Part shown: in pieces, positions 41,968 through 49,933 of the stretch
Numbering within the stretch: the first letter of the stretch is position 1
Layout of the letters: each line of letters starts with the position of its first letter
NCBI GenBank assembly: GCA_019695295.1
Contig: JAIBAH010000020.1
Coordinates: forward strand, 1-49,933
Reading direction: 5' to 3'
DNA length: 49,933 nucleotides
Source of the DNA: Bacteroidia bacterium
GTDB lineage: Bacteria > Bacteroidota > Bacteroidia > J057
Notes under the pieces: generated by a model
What the model was told of the DNA's origin: nothing
Seen by the model: only the letters and a program-made list of their open reading frames with translations
Databases searched by the model: none
Translations under genes and position numbers: made by a program

Positions 41968-42768
41968 TTAAAAGTATTTTACTGGATTTGTTCTTGTTTC
42001 CGATAAACGGACTGCAAAATTAGGAATTTTTTTTATAATATAATTATAAATTAATTCTGATGTAAATTGTTCAGACTCATAATGCCCGATATCCAGTAGC
42101 CAAATCTTGTTTTCGTTGTCAAAAAACTTGTGATAAGTGATATCTGCGGTAATAAATGCGTCTGCACCTGACATCATTGCATCTGCCGTAAGAAAACTTC
42201 CTGAGCCTCCGCAAACAGCCACTTTCTGTATTTTTTCGGGGCTTGCAGCTGCATAACGGATTCCACCACACTCAAAAACCGTTTTTACCTTTTGCAAAAA
42301 AGACTCAGGAGAAAGTGCTTCAGGTAATATCCCTGTCATTCCGCTTCCCCACTCCTGTCCGGTTCGGCCTGGTACTTTGGGAACTAAAAATTTCGTATCC
42401 AATAGCCCCAGTTTATCGCAGATTTTTTGATTTACCCCTGTCTGAATATTGTCAAGATTGGTATGACAGGCATACAATACAATCCCGTACTCAATGGCTT
42501 TCATGATAATCCGGCTTACGTAATCTTCTCCGGTGAGCCGCTTCCGGGGCATAAACCATATCGGATGATGGGTTACAATCATATTGATTCCTGCTGATTT
42601 CGCTTCCTCCAGCAACTCCTCCGTTACATCCAGATTGATGAGTACACCTGTAACTTCGGTATCCCGCCACCCGACAAGCAGCCCTGCGTTGTCATAAGAC
42701 TCCGCAGCGGGTAGGGGAGCCCATTCCTCTATGATTTCTATAATATTTTGTACCGGTAATTTTTTCAT
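41968..42768 (-). CDS. Nif3-like dinuclear metal-centre protein
   Basis: A 266-residue protein from the ATG at 42768. The frame extends to 42819, but those 17 residues (MPGFCKTFPFLFPYKPI) precede the family's usual start MKKLPVQNIIEIIEEW. Metal ligands are visible in VTHHPIWF, YACHTNLDN and DIGHYESEQF. It is the short YbgI type without the inserted PII-like domain. Forms hexameric rings. A GTP cyclohydrolase I-type activity has been proposed for some members and is not certain. Operon with the zinc-ribbon gene. Confidence 0.9.
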   Translation of the reverse strand: MKKLPVQNIIEIIEEWAPLPAAESYDNAGLLVGWRDTEVTGVLINLDVTEELLEEAKSAGINMIVTHHPIWFMPRKRLTGEDYVSRIIMKAIEYGIVLYACHTNLDNIQTGVNQKICDKLGLLDTKFLVPKVPGRTGQEWGSGMTGILPEALSPESFLQKVKTVFECGGIRYAAASPEKIQKVAVCGGSGSFLTADAMMSGADAFITADITYHKFFDNENKIWLLDIGHYESEQFTSELIYNYIIKKIPNFAVRLSETRTNPVKYF

Positions 42769-43027
42769 GATGGGTTTATACGGGAAAAGGAAGGGAAAAG
42801 TTTTGCAGAAACCCGGCAATAAACAGCGTATTTTAAAAGAGAGGGAGGGGAAAAAGATAAGATGGATTCATGTCTCTGTTTGCTATCCTCTCCAAAATTA
42901 GCGGATACACCTGATATGTTTATCTTGAGGAGAAAGCTGCTTGCCTGCTTGTATTTTGTTTTACAGAAACGCTATCGGAAATAAATCAACATTCCGTAAT
43001 CATTTTTCCGCTCCCGCAACAGATCAT

Positions 43028-44479
43028 TTATTGAGGAAACGGGTAAGGTTGTGTTCTGAGATTCATCATCATCGCAAAATTTAAAAAGAAGAAAATTCCT
43101 ATTTTATCGGTTTCCACTAAATCATTGACAAGAAGGCAGGTTAGAATTACAATTTGAGCACAGGCAACCGCCATAATTAATCGTTTTTTGTTTTGGTTTG
43201 TGGTTTCATGATAGTATTTTTCGGCGTAAAGCAGAAAAGCAGCGCAAAGTGTAAGCCACAATATCATTGCCGGGAGCCCTTGTTCTATCGCAAGGGTAAG
43301 AGGATAGCAATGCACGCTTGATTGTTCAATATTGTTGCTCACATAGGTATAAAAACGCGCAAGTCCGTATTGTTTATAGTTTTGGTTAAATTGATTTGGA
43401 CCGAAACCGAGGAGGGGTTTATCCGCTATCATTCGCCCGCCTGCCACCCAGCGTTGTATTCGCTCCATAGAGGAAATATCTTTTCCCTGTGCTGTAGCGG
43501 TAATCAAGTCGTCAAAATTAGTGTGGGAAATCGTAGAGGAATAATCAGGGGCTAAAGAAAGGAAGCGATTATCCTGAATAAGATAGCCAAGGCCTGTGAT
43601 AGCCCCAATTCCGGTGATGAAGAGCATGTGTTTCATGTATCTGAAATGAATAATCGGATAAGTAAGCACGGCAACCAATACGGCTAAGTATGCAGCCCGT
43701 GTATAAGCAAGCAAAATAGCCAAAATACTTAAAATAGCTGTAATTCCTGCCAGGATTTTACCAGCCCCTAACGGAGAAACTTTGAAGAGATACAGAAAAT
43801 AAGGCAAACACAACGCGACAAAAACCGCATAATTTACATGATTCCGATAGAAGGGTTTTACGCAATCGTTTATATGGGAAAATGAAAAATGATAATCTGA
43901 ATGACGGAAAGTGACCCAAATTATGGTAAACATAAAGAGAGGCATTAATATCCAAAATAGTTTTTGTATTGCTTTTTCGTTCTTCAGTATTTCTACACCC
44001 AAACCGATACATACGGCAAAAAACCAACTTTTTGCCAATATCCATTTAATGGAAATGAGGGGGAATCCGTGATATGCTGTAACCAAAATCGCCCAGGTAA
44101 AGTGGATGCTGAGTAAAACAATAAATGGATGCCGAAGGATTTTGAAAATGTTGGGGTGGCGAAAGTGTATAAAAACCGACAGACAGTATAAGCCCGTTAG
44201 GCCTATCATTAACGGCTCAGTAGGCAAATCCATACCCAATGTAGGAGAAAAACTATATTCTACGGAGACGGGAGTCAGGGCAATCAGAAGATAAAAAACA
44301 GGAATATAATTCACTACCGCTTGCAAAGCAATGAGTATCAGTATCGGAATTATCAGTAAAAAGGGCATTTCAAACCCGATTGCAGCAATCAAGCTCAGAG
44401 TATTCAGCCCCACAAAGCACCAAACGTTTAGTGGAGATTGTAATAAAGATTTAGGGTGCAGAAGAAGGTGTTTTTTCAT
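43028..44479 (-). CDS. O-antigen ligase/polymerase-family membrane protein
   Basis: A 483-residue integral membrane protein with about 10-12 hydrophobic spans. The Wzy_C-type region (GGRMIADKPLLGFGPNQFNQNYKQYG, then SVHCYPLTLAIEQGLPAMILWL) contains the conserved GxGxxxF and periplasmic His found in O-antigen ligases and polymerases. It should transfer or polymerise a lipid-linked glycan at the outer face of the inner membrane. The ATG overlaps the stop of the Wzz-like gene (ATGA), indicating coupling. Ligase or polymerase cannot be told apart here. Confidence 0.8.
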   Translation of the reverse strand: MKKHLLLHPKSLLQSPLNVWCFVGLNTLSLIAAIGFEMPFLLIIPILILIALQAVVNYIPVFYLLIALTPVSVEYSFSPTLGMDLPTEPLMIGLTGLYCLSVFIHFRHPNIFKILRHPFIVLLSIHFTWAILVTAYHGFPLISIKWILAKSWFFAVCIGLGVEILKNEKAIQKLFWILMPLFMFTIIWVTFRHSDYHFSFSHINDCVKPFYRNHVNYAVFVALCLPYFLYLFKVSPLGAGKILAGITAILSILAILLAYTRAAYLAVLVAVLTYPIIHFRYMKHMLFITGIGAITGLGYLIQDNRFLSLAPDYSSTISHTNFDDLITATAQGKDISSMERIQRWVAGGRMIADKPLLGFGPNQFNQNYKQYGLARFYTYVSNNIEQSSVHCYPLTLAIEQGLPAMILWLTLCAAFLLYAEKYYHETTNQNKKRLIMAVACAQIVILTCLLVNDLVETDKIGIFFFLNFAMMMNLRTQPYPFPQ

Positions 44480-45489
44480 TTGTTTATTTCCTGCTCAAAA
44501 AAGGGTATATTTTCTCTTACCAAAAGAAAAAGGACGGTAGAGAAAAGCGAAAATAAAGTCGCCCCTATACACCAAAAAATCCTGTTCGGCCCTGATTTTG
44601 TCCATGCGACTCTTGGTGGCTCAATGATTTGTAGCGTTTTTATATCTGCTTCCAAAATGGATTGAATATTGAATAAATTATTTTTAATTTGAATATATTT
44701 AGCGTTTACATCGCTGCGGCGCGCATCCAAAACGCCGGCATCGTACATCTTCTCGGTGATAACAGACAACGAGTCTTTGGGGAGATTTTCTACATTTTGA
44801 ATTACGCCTAGTTGCGCCTCGTAGGACATTCCCGGAGAGGCTTGCGATAGAACCTGATGTTTCAGGCTCAAAGAAGAATAACGATAGGTTCGGTTTATGT
44901 TATTGATAATTTGGGTTAGGCTGTCCATTTCCCTTTGGCAGCTCGTAAGGCTTTTTTGAAGGATTTCAAGCATTGTTCTTAGGTTTCCTGTCGCAATTTC
45001 CCTGTCTTTCTGAATAATTTTAGCCATTGCCGCATTCGTCATAGCCATTGCAAGTGTATTATCCTTGTTCTCTATACTCAACTTCAGCCCTCCGTAAAGG
45101 TCTTTCGTTACTGTATAATTTTGCTTGAATTTTTTGAGAGTCCTGGCAATATCTTTAGGCGCTTTAGGATCAAAATCATAATACTGATACAGATGAAAAC
45201 TATCAATGAGCGCAAACGCCAATGCATCCGAATTTGCTATATTCTGAATCCTGTCCACATCGGTATTTCCCCCGAAAGGATAGTTTCCACCACCACCAAA
45301 TACAACTGAAGGCATTGTCTGAGACGCATTTACGGGAATAAAACGGCAAAAAGAAGTGTAATAATCCGGAACAAAAAAACTGATAACAGCTACGCATAAA
45401 GCGGGAATCAGCGTTGCGTAGCCAATTGTTTTTTTGTGGCGGGCAATTATTTTAAAGACAGGAAGAAGAGAGAAAGTGTCATATAGCAT
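44476..45489 (-). CDS. Wzz-like chain-length/polysaccharide co-polymerase protein
   Basis: A 337-residue protein from the ATG at 45489. The longer frame to 45519 is rejected because the -7 box at 45517-45524 overlaps it. One transmembrane span lies near residues 21-40, after VFKIIARHKKTIGYATLIP. A large periplasmic part with helical coiled-coil segments follows (REMDSLTQIINNIN, and DIKTLQIIEPPRVAW before the last span). A second span is near 310-330, then a short cytosolic tail. No kinase domain. It regulates glycan chain length with the neighbouring ligase-like protein. Confidence 0.75.
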   Translation of the reverse strand: MLYDTFSLLPVFKIIARHKKTIGYATLIPALCVAVISFFVPDYYTSFCRFIPVNASQTMPSVVFGGGGNYPFGGNTDVDRIQNIANSDALAFALIDSFHLYQYYDFDPKAPKDIARTLKKFKQNYTVTKDLYGGLKLSIENKDNTLAMAMTNAAMAKIIQKDREIATGNLRTMLEILQKSLTSCQREMDSLTQIINNINRTYRYSSLSLKHQVLSQASPGMSYEAQLGVIQNVENLPKDSLSVITEKMYDAGVLDARRSDVNAKYIQIKNNLFNIQSILEADIKTLQIIEPPRVAWTKSGPNRIFWCIGATLFSLFSTVLFLLVRENIPFFEQEINK

Positions 45490-45516
45490 ATAGATTGTTA
45501 ATGTTTTTTTACTCAA

Positions 45517-45524
45517 CAAAATTA
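45517..45524 (-). promoter_or_regulatory. -7 element of the Wzz-like gene
   Basis: Minus-strand TAATTTTG (45524-45517), 28 bp upstream of the chosen ATG. A weak TTTC at about 20 bp further upstream replaces the -33 TTTG. Confidence 0.5.
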
Positions 45525-45695
45525 CGAAAATTAGGCCTATTTACGAAAGGATATTTTTTAAGAAGAGTGTTTTTCTAAAAAGATAAAGGGAAAATTAATT
45601 TAATCCGTCTTTTAGGATGAAACTTGTTCAAATCAATTAAATACACTAAGAACAAAACCTGTCTCATGAATCATGGGACCTGATGAGTTGTATTA

Positions 45696-45726
45696 CGGCA
45701 GACAAGTATTGTAAACCTGTCTGCCG
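45696..45726. terminator. Hairpin in the 45490-45858 gap
   Basis: CGGCAGACA (45696-45704) pairs with TGTCTGCCG (45718-45726). It is the only structured element in this 369-bp gap and lies downstream of the TonB receptor gene. No T tract on the receptor's strand, so the role is uncertain. Confidence 0.45.
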
Positions 45727-45858
45727 CAAAATATAAAAGTATAGATTATCGGTGTTTTCAAGATAAAATCGGAGCAAAAACTCATGAAATGCGGTTGAGG
45801 AAAATGGGTTACATTTTTTCCGGATTTCACTTGTACGAATGTTTTTACGTTTATCTCA

Positions 45859-48696
45859 TCACCACTTATCAAACTCAAACGTCCAGGAGACGTATCCCAT
45901 TCTTCCGAGGAGTGGGGAGCCGAATGCGGTTCTGTACCGGTTATTCAGGAGGTTTGAGCCCCCGATTCTGAGTACGGAATGAAGCTTTTCGAAGGCGTAA
46001 TTTAGCTGAGCGTCGAGCGTTCCGTATGCGGGAATCCATCCGTTGGCGAAAGTGCTTTGCCAGTAAAATTTGTTCTGATGGCGGTAGTTTATATTAAACC
46101 CGAATCCTTTCCATACTTTATTGCCGCTGATTCCGACACTTATTTTGTGAGCCGGTGTATTGAAGCCTGGGATTATTCCATCTTTTACGATTTTGGAGGA
46201 GTCAATCCCTGAGTAAGTATAATTCAGGTTTCCGGCAATGCCTTTTCCGAAATAATAGGCAAGTCCGAGCGCAGCGCCGTAGGAAGTTACCGTCTGAGTG
46301 GAATTGATGGGAATCTGAAGCATTTCATAATTGCCGGTGATGAGGGCGTCGCTGCCACTTTCTTCGCCCGCTACTGCCCCTTTTGAAGTAGGGGAAATAA
46401 CCCGCTTTTCGCCGATAAAATTCTTGTAATTATTGAAATATCCTACCGCGTCAATGAAGAGTTTGTTTTCAAACGAAGTACGATATCCTACCTCGATGGT
46501 ACGCACCTGTTCCGGACGCAGTTTGGGAATCGTCAGGGTTTTGAGTAAAGCATCATTGTATTCGTAGGTAGAGTCATAAAGCTGAACAAAATCTTTGGCG
46601 GATTCCAGCTCATACAGATTGGTATGCCCCAGCAGATTGCCCTCTAACCGGAAATTCACAAACTCATCATTCCGGATAATAGGTACCTGCCCGAGCGTCA
46701 GGAGGATAAACTGATTCTGGAGAGTAGGGGTACGGAAAGCCGATTGGGCAGAAACCCGGAAAATATGATAATTTTGTTTGAATACGAGGGAAGCTCTGGG
46801 AGAAAGCTGAGGGAGAAAATTCTGATTTTTATCTGCACGTACAGAAGCAATCAGGTTGAGTTTATCCTTAAGGAATTTTGCAGAGGCCTGCGTATAAGCT
46901 CCGATTTCCCATACAGAAAGCGGTACAAATGCAGCAGAAAGGTCAGCCGCTCCGTTTTCCAGCGTATCCGCACGGTTGATGAGGGTATCTCTGAAAATAG
47001 TACCATAGGACTGCGGATTATACCTCCGGAAATTTCCTCCCGTAATCCAGTTAATGGATTTGCTTTTGAGGGGAATATTATATTGCCCCTCGACATGCTG
47101 AAGAGAAGAAGCATCCGTAAATTTAGCGCCTTTGCTCAGGTTGGCATTGGTTACAATTGCGTTATACTGATTCGTAAAAGCCTCCGTACCGGGTTTAAGC
47201 CACGCATTGGTGCCTGCCTGAGCGACGGCTGCGCTGTGTGCCCTTTCTATCATCCAGTCTTTGGCTTCTCCGGGAGAAACCGAGGGGTCAGTAGTTCCGC
47301 CTCTTGCATGATACAATAACGTATCAAAATAAGTTGTCAGATAATTTTTTACATAATTTTCTACTCCTTTTTTAGATAAATTCAGGGCAGTAAATACCAA
47401 ATCATAGGAATCTCCTGCATTTTCTATCGAATTATAGGCTCTCAGATTAAAGTTTTTTCCGGTAAGTTCCAGTTTTTGCTGATGAAAAGTAATATTATTA
47501 ATGCTGTAGCGGTTGGTACCCTGATATACAGCCGTACCGTTTCCGTATTTATAGGAAAGAGAAACCTGAAGGCTATCTTTTAATTTATACGCTACTTCTC
47601 CTCCCAGTTTTACACTTTTGGTGTTATAATCCGTAAGGTCTTTTTCCATATATCCGGGGGTTGTAATATCAATTTTGCCGGGATAAGCCTGTTTGTTGAA
47701 ATCCAGATAAGCCAGCAGATTGGTATATTTGACAGAGTCCGGACCATTTACCTGCCCCTGAACAATTGCGCTTAAGTCCTGATTGGTCGTGAAGTCGCCG
47801 TAGCGGTTGGTGATTTCGTCTGAGGCCTCAAAATCTTTTACGCTGGAATAGGAGCCGGAAAGTTTAAATGCGAGTTTCTTGTTTTTTCCTATGGCTTTTG
47901 CATACCGGAATTGTCCGTCCATCAGATTCCGGTTTCCTCCTTTTAGCTGTACCGTTAATCCCTGAAAATCAAAAGGATTTTTGGTAGCCATACTCACTAC
48001 TCCCTGAAAAGCGTTAGGCCCGTACAAGGCAGAGGCAGGTCCTGTAATAATCTCAATGCTTTGTAAATCAATATCCGTAGCGCCGACAAGGTTTCCAACA
48101 GGGAAATTGAGTCCGGGAGCCTGATTGTCCACTCCATCAATAAACTGTACCACCCGCACCGGAGAAGTACTGTTGAATCCCCGGGTATTAAAAGCCCTGA
48201 ACCCCAGACTGGAGGTTACGATATCTACCCCTTTCAGATTGGCAAGTCCCTCATAGAAGTCTCCTGAGGCGGTAGAACGAATGGAAAGCGTATTGATTTT
48301 CTGAATGGAAACAGGCGATTGCTGTACTGTTTCGGCTACCCTTGAACCCGTTACTACGACTTCATTCCCTTGCAGGAAAGAAGCCTCCATCAGGATTTCA
48401 CCCATATCAATCGTACTGGAAACCAGCAGAGTAACAGACTCTTTATGGTCTGCATATCCTAAATAACTGATGATGATATCAAAAGGAGGCGAAAGATTTT
48501 CTGTATTAACCGTAAACGCACCGGATGCATCCGTGATACTCCCAAAAGTGCCGGCTACCGTAACCGTTGCATCCGACAAAGCATCACCCGTTTTTTTGTC
48601 TTTGACAGTACCGGTAATAGTCAGCGATTGTGCTGATACGGTCAGGGACATCATACAACCAATCCCCATTGCAATTATCAGTAAAATTCTTTTCAT
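45859..48696 (-). CDS. TonB-dependent outer-membrane receptor
   Basis: A 945-residue protein with signal peptide about 1-22. A carboxypeptidase-regulatory-like domain spans about 24-105. A TonB-box-like EVVVTGSR is near 110. The plug domain spans about 115-240 (GLANLKGVDIVTSSLGFRAFNTRGFN, then SIEIITGPASALYGPNAFQGVV). The 22-strand-type barrel ends in an aromatic-rich WTFEFDKW. Likely imports a siderophore, cobamide or glycan. The substrate cannot be inferred from context. Confidence 0.9.
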   Translation of the reverse strand: MKRILLIIAMGIGCMMSLTVSAQSLTITGTVKDKKTGDALSDATVTVAGTFGSITDASGAFTVNTENLSPPFDIIISYLGYADHKESVTLLVSSTIDMGEILMEASFLQGNEVVVTGSRVAETVQQSPVSIQKINTLSIRSTASGDFYEGLANLKGVDIVTSSLGFRAFNTRGFNSTSPVRVVQFIDGVDNQAPGLNFPVGNLVGATDIDLQSIEIITGPASALYGPNAFQGVVSMATKNPFDFQGLTVQLKGGNRNLMDGQFRYAKAIGKNKKLAFKLSGSYSSVKDFEASDEITNRYGDFTTNQDLSAIVQGQVNGPDSVKYTNLLAYLDFNKQAYPGKIDITTPGYMEKDLTDYNTKSVKLGGEVAYKLKDSLQVSLSYKYGNGTAVYQGTNRYSINNITFHQQKLELTGKNFNLRAYNSIENAGDSYDLVFTALNLSKKGVENYVKNYLTTYFDTLLYHARGGTTDPSVSPGEAKDWMIERAHSAAVAQAGTNAWLKPGTEAFTNQYNAIVTNANLSKGAKFTDASSLQHVEGQYNIPLKSKSINWITGGNFRRYNPQSYGTIFRDTLINRADTLENGAADLSAAFVPLSVWEIGAYTQASAKFLKDKLNLIASVRADKNQNFLPQLSPRASLVFKQNYHIFRVSAQSAFRTPTLQNQFILLTLGQVPIIRNDEFVNFRLEGNLLGHTNLYELESAKDFVQLYDSTYEYNDALLKTLTIPKLRPEQVRTIEVGYRTSFENKLFIDAVGYFNNYKNFIGEKRVISPTSKGAVAGEESGSDALITGNYEMLQIPINSTQTVTSYGAALGLAYYFGKGIAGNLNYTYSGIDSSKIVKDGIIPGFNTPAHKISVGISGNKVWKGFGFNINYRHQNKFYWQSTFANGWIPAYGTLDAQLNYAFEKLHSVLRIGGSNLLNNRYRTAFGSPLLGRMGYVSWTFEFDKW

Positions 48697-48726
48697 AAAA
48701 CGTTAGTATTAATAGTGATTTGGGTT

Positions 48727-48734
48727 CAAATATA
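48727..48734 (-). promoter_or_regulatory. -7 element of the TonB receptor gene
   Basis: Minus-strand TATATTTG (48734-48727), 31 bp upstream of the ATG at 48696. No convincing -33 element. Confidence 0.5.
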
Positions 48735-48850
48735 TTAAACTTATTCTCAAAAAAAACAGAGACAGAAAAAAAAATAAAACAAGTTGTAATATTCAACAGC
48801 GAATAAACACAGATTATTCTAAATTCGGTGTTTAAGTAACAGATTTCATT

Positions 48851-49375
48851 ATGGAAAATTTTTCAGGCAGGCAATCCGTAGTGTATCATTGTAAAAAACA
48901 AAGTATGTGGAAAAATGATACCCGGATATTTGCAGGAGAAACATTGATAGCGGAGCTGCATTATACGAATAGTATGAAGACGCAGGCAAAACTAATTACA
49001 GATTCGGGGTCATGGACGCTGGAGAAGGCCTCTTTATTCTCAAGCGAGTTTTCAGTATTTTCGGATAAAACTCAGGAAGAAGTAGCCTTTCTGGAAAACT
49101 TGACCGGCTTTAACTACCGTCTGAGATTACGGTATCAGCCCGAGGTACAAATCAGGTTGGGAAGGAAGCTGAATTTATGGAATTTTGTGTTTCAGTGGGA
49201 AGACGAAAATCACTCTCCGCTGATGATATTCACTCATACATTGGGATGGAGCGGCTATCAGGCCAGTATAACGGCTTTCCCGGAAGCATGCACAGGGCTT
49301 GATGTGCCTTTTTTATGTGGATTAGGCGTTTATATCTCTGCAGTAATGAGGATGTATTCGGGTGCGGCTTCATAA
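48851..49375 (+). CDS. Uncharacterised 174-residue protein
   Basis: A complete frame with no signal peptide or strong membrane span. Predicted beta-rich: FAGETLIAELHYT, AKLITDSGSWTLEKASLF, NYRLRLRYQPEVQIRL and NFVFQWEDENHSPLM resemble successive barrel strands. The end (CTGLDVPFLCGLGVYISAVM) is hydrophobic. A tubby/LURP-like scramblase fold is conceivable, but I do not recognise a family. It stands alone between a divergent receptor gene and a convergent CYTH gene. Confidence 0.6.
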   Translation: MENFSGRQSVVYHCKKQSMWKNDTRIFAGETLIAELHYTNSMKTQAKLITDSGSWTLEKASLFSSEFSVFSDKTQEEVAFLENLTGFNYRLRLRYQPEVQIRLGRKLNLWNFVFQWEDENHSPLMIFTHTLGWSGYQASITAFPEACTGLDVPFLCGLGVYISAVMRMYSGAAS

Positions 49376-49387
49376 ACGAAAGTTACC

Positions 49388-49924
49388 CTAAATCCATTGA
49401 CTGTAATATTCCGCCAGTTCATATGTGCTCCAGTTTTTACAATCCTCCCGGGTAAATCCCAGAAGAGAGACTGTTTGATACAAAGATTCTAAATCAGGAG
49501 CCTCGATTTCCAGAAACAAAGGAATATGAGCCAATTCGTCCATGTATTTATCCAAAACAACCTTTACGTGATTCGTCATTACATATTCATCCCGGGTTTT
49601 ACGGGTAAATCGTTTTTCTGTAAAGCCGGCCCCTTTCAGTATTTTTCGCATGGCTTCAAAATCACTGACACGCACTTCGGTTTCATCCATGATTTTTGCG
49701 TCGGTCTGAATATGGGTTTTTTGCTTGAAAGCGCAAACCGTAACGTTGCCTTCTTTTCTCAGGCGCAACACTGACCCATTAGCCGCGAGGTCATTGTGGT
49801 CGTTATCGAAAAAAACGGCGGCCATTTCACCGGAAAAATGAAGGATAGCATTCGCATTTTTCAGCTTATGTTCAATAATACTCCTGTCAATTTCCAGAAT
49901 TTTGATTTCTATTTCGTGAGGCAT
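49388..49924 (-). CDS. CYTH-domain protein (class IV adenylate cyclase-like)
   Basis: A 178-residue protein. The defining E-x-E-x-K near the N-terminus is HEIEIKIL (E4, E6, K8). Conserved basic and acidic residues follow in LRLRKEG, AFKQKT, ETEVRV, RKTRDEYV and LEIEAPD. CYTH enzymes bind triphosphates: some make cAMP (CyaB), others hydrolyse thiamine triphosphate or tripolyphosphate. Which applies here cannot be told. Confidence 0.85.
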   Translation of the reverse strand: MPHEIEIKILEIDRSIIEHKLKNANAILHFSGEMAAVFFDNDHNDLAANGSVLRLRKEGNVTVCAFKQKTHIQTDAKIMDETEVRVSDFEAMRKILKGAGFTEKRFTRKTRDEYVMTNHVKVVLDKYMDELAHIPLFLEIEAPDLESLYQTVSLLGFTREDCKNWSTYELAEYYSQWI

Positions 49925-49933
49925 AGCAGAACG

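Noticed and set aside
45489-45519. Longer start for the Wzz-like protein
   Set aside because: The extra codons overlap a good -7 element (45517-45524), so transcription would begin downstream of that ATG.

Overview
The window comes from a member of the Bacteroidota. The evidence is the repeated promoter pattern TTG-N19/20-TAnnTTTG (for example upstream of greA, gpmI and the left-end repeat protein), three cargo-type proteins with type IX secretion (T9SS) C-terminal sorting domains plus the remnant of a fourth, a PorV/PorQ-family protein, TonB-dependent receptors with carboxypeptidase-regulatory-like N-termini, and few Shine-Dalgarno sites. I cannot name a genus. I see no rRNA, tRNA or CRISPR array.

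Left end (1-5.1 kb): an accessory surface-protein region. A large minus-strand protein made of 17-residue YadA-head-like repeats runs off the left edge. It is followed by a gene-poor stretch holding a candidate structured RNA, a 126-bp MITE-like element with a 5-bp target duplication, and a second copy of the gdh promoter block. Next come a T9SS cargo gene, an M6-peptidase-like gene whose zinc motif looks destroyed, and two remnants showing that this cargo/M6-like pair was once duplicated in tandem.

Metabolic block (5.2-16.7 kb): a Glu/Leu/Phe/Val dehydrogenase and an MBL-fold hydrolase, then a minus-strand phenylacetate operon (paaA ... paaB paaC globin paaD). The operon contains three extra features: a Septu-like ATPase plus HNH pair and an FKBP lipoprotein between paaA and paaB, and a truncated haemoglobin between paaC and paaD. 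A perfect 20-bp palindrome matching the PaaR-type operator lies just downstream of the paaA -7 element. Small membrane proteins, an RDD protein, coaD, gpmI and a lipoprotein gene follow.

Glycan/cell-wall block (16.9-30.7 kb): a GH18 chitinase-like T9SS cargo, a lysozyme-like secreted protein, a LolD-like ABC ATPase, a photolyase, an HMCES/YedK-type protein, a 1411-residue amidase_2 protein that shares a large module with the chitinase, a MurG-like glycosyltransferase, and a TPR-like protein that overlaps it tail to tail.

Surface operon (31.0-40.0 kb): TonB-dependent receptor, giant T9SS-type exported protein and PorV/PorQ-family protein in one direction, with a candidate operator between the promoter elements and two strong intra-operon hairpins. 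Then come greA (its leader carries a promoter followed by a very early terminator) and a HIT protein.

Right end (41-49.9 kb): zinc-ribbon coiled-coil protein plus Nif3-like protein, O-antigen-ligase-like and Wzz-like genes, a second TonB-dependent receptor, an unknown protein, and a CYTH-domain protein.

Most promising leads: the Septu-like pair placed inside a catabolic operon, the greA leader that resembles the E. coli GraL arrangement, the TonB/exported-protein/PorV triad, and the decaying duplicated cargo/M6-like locus with a MITE in its promoter.
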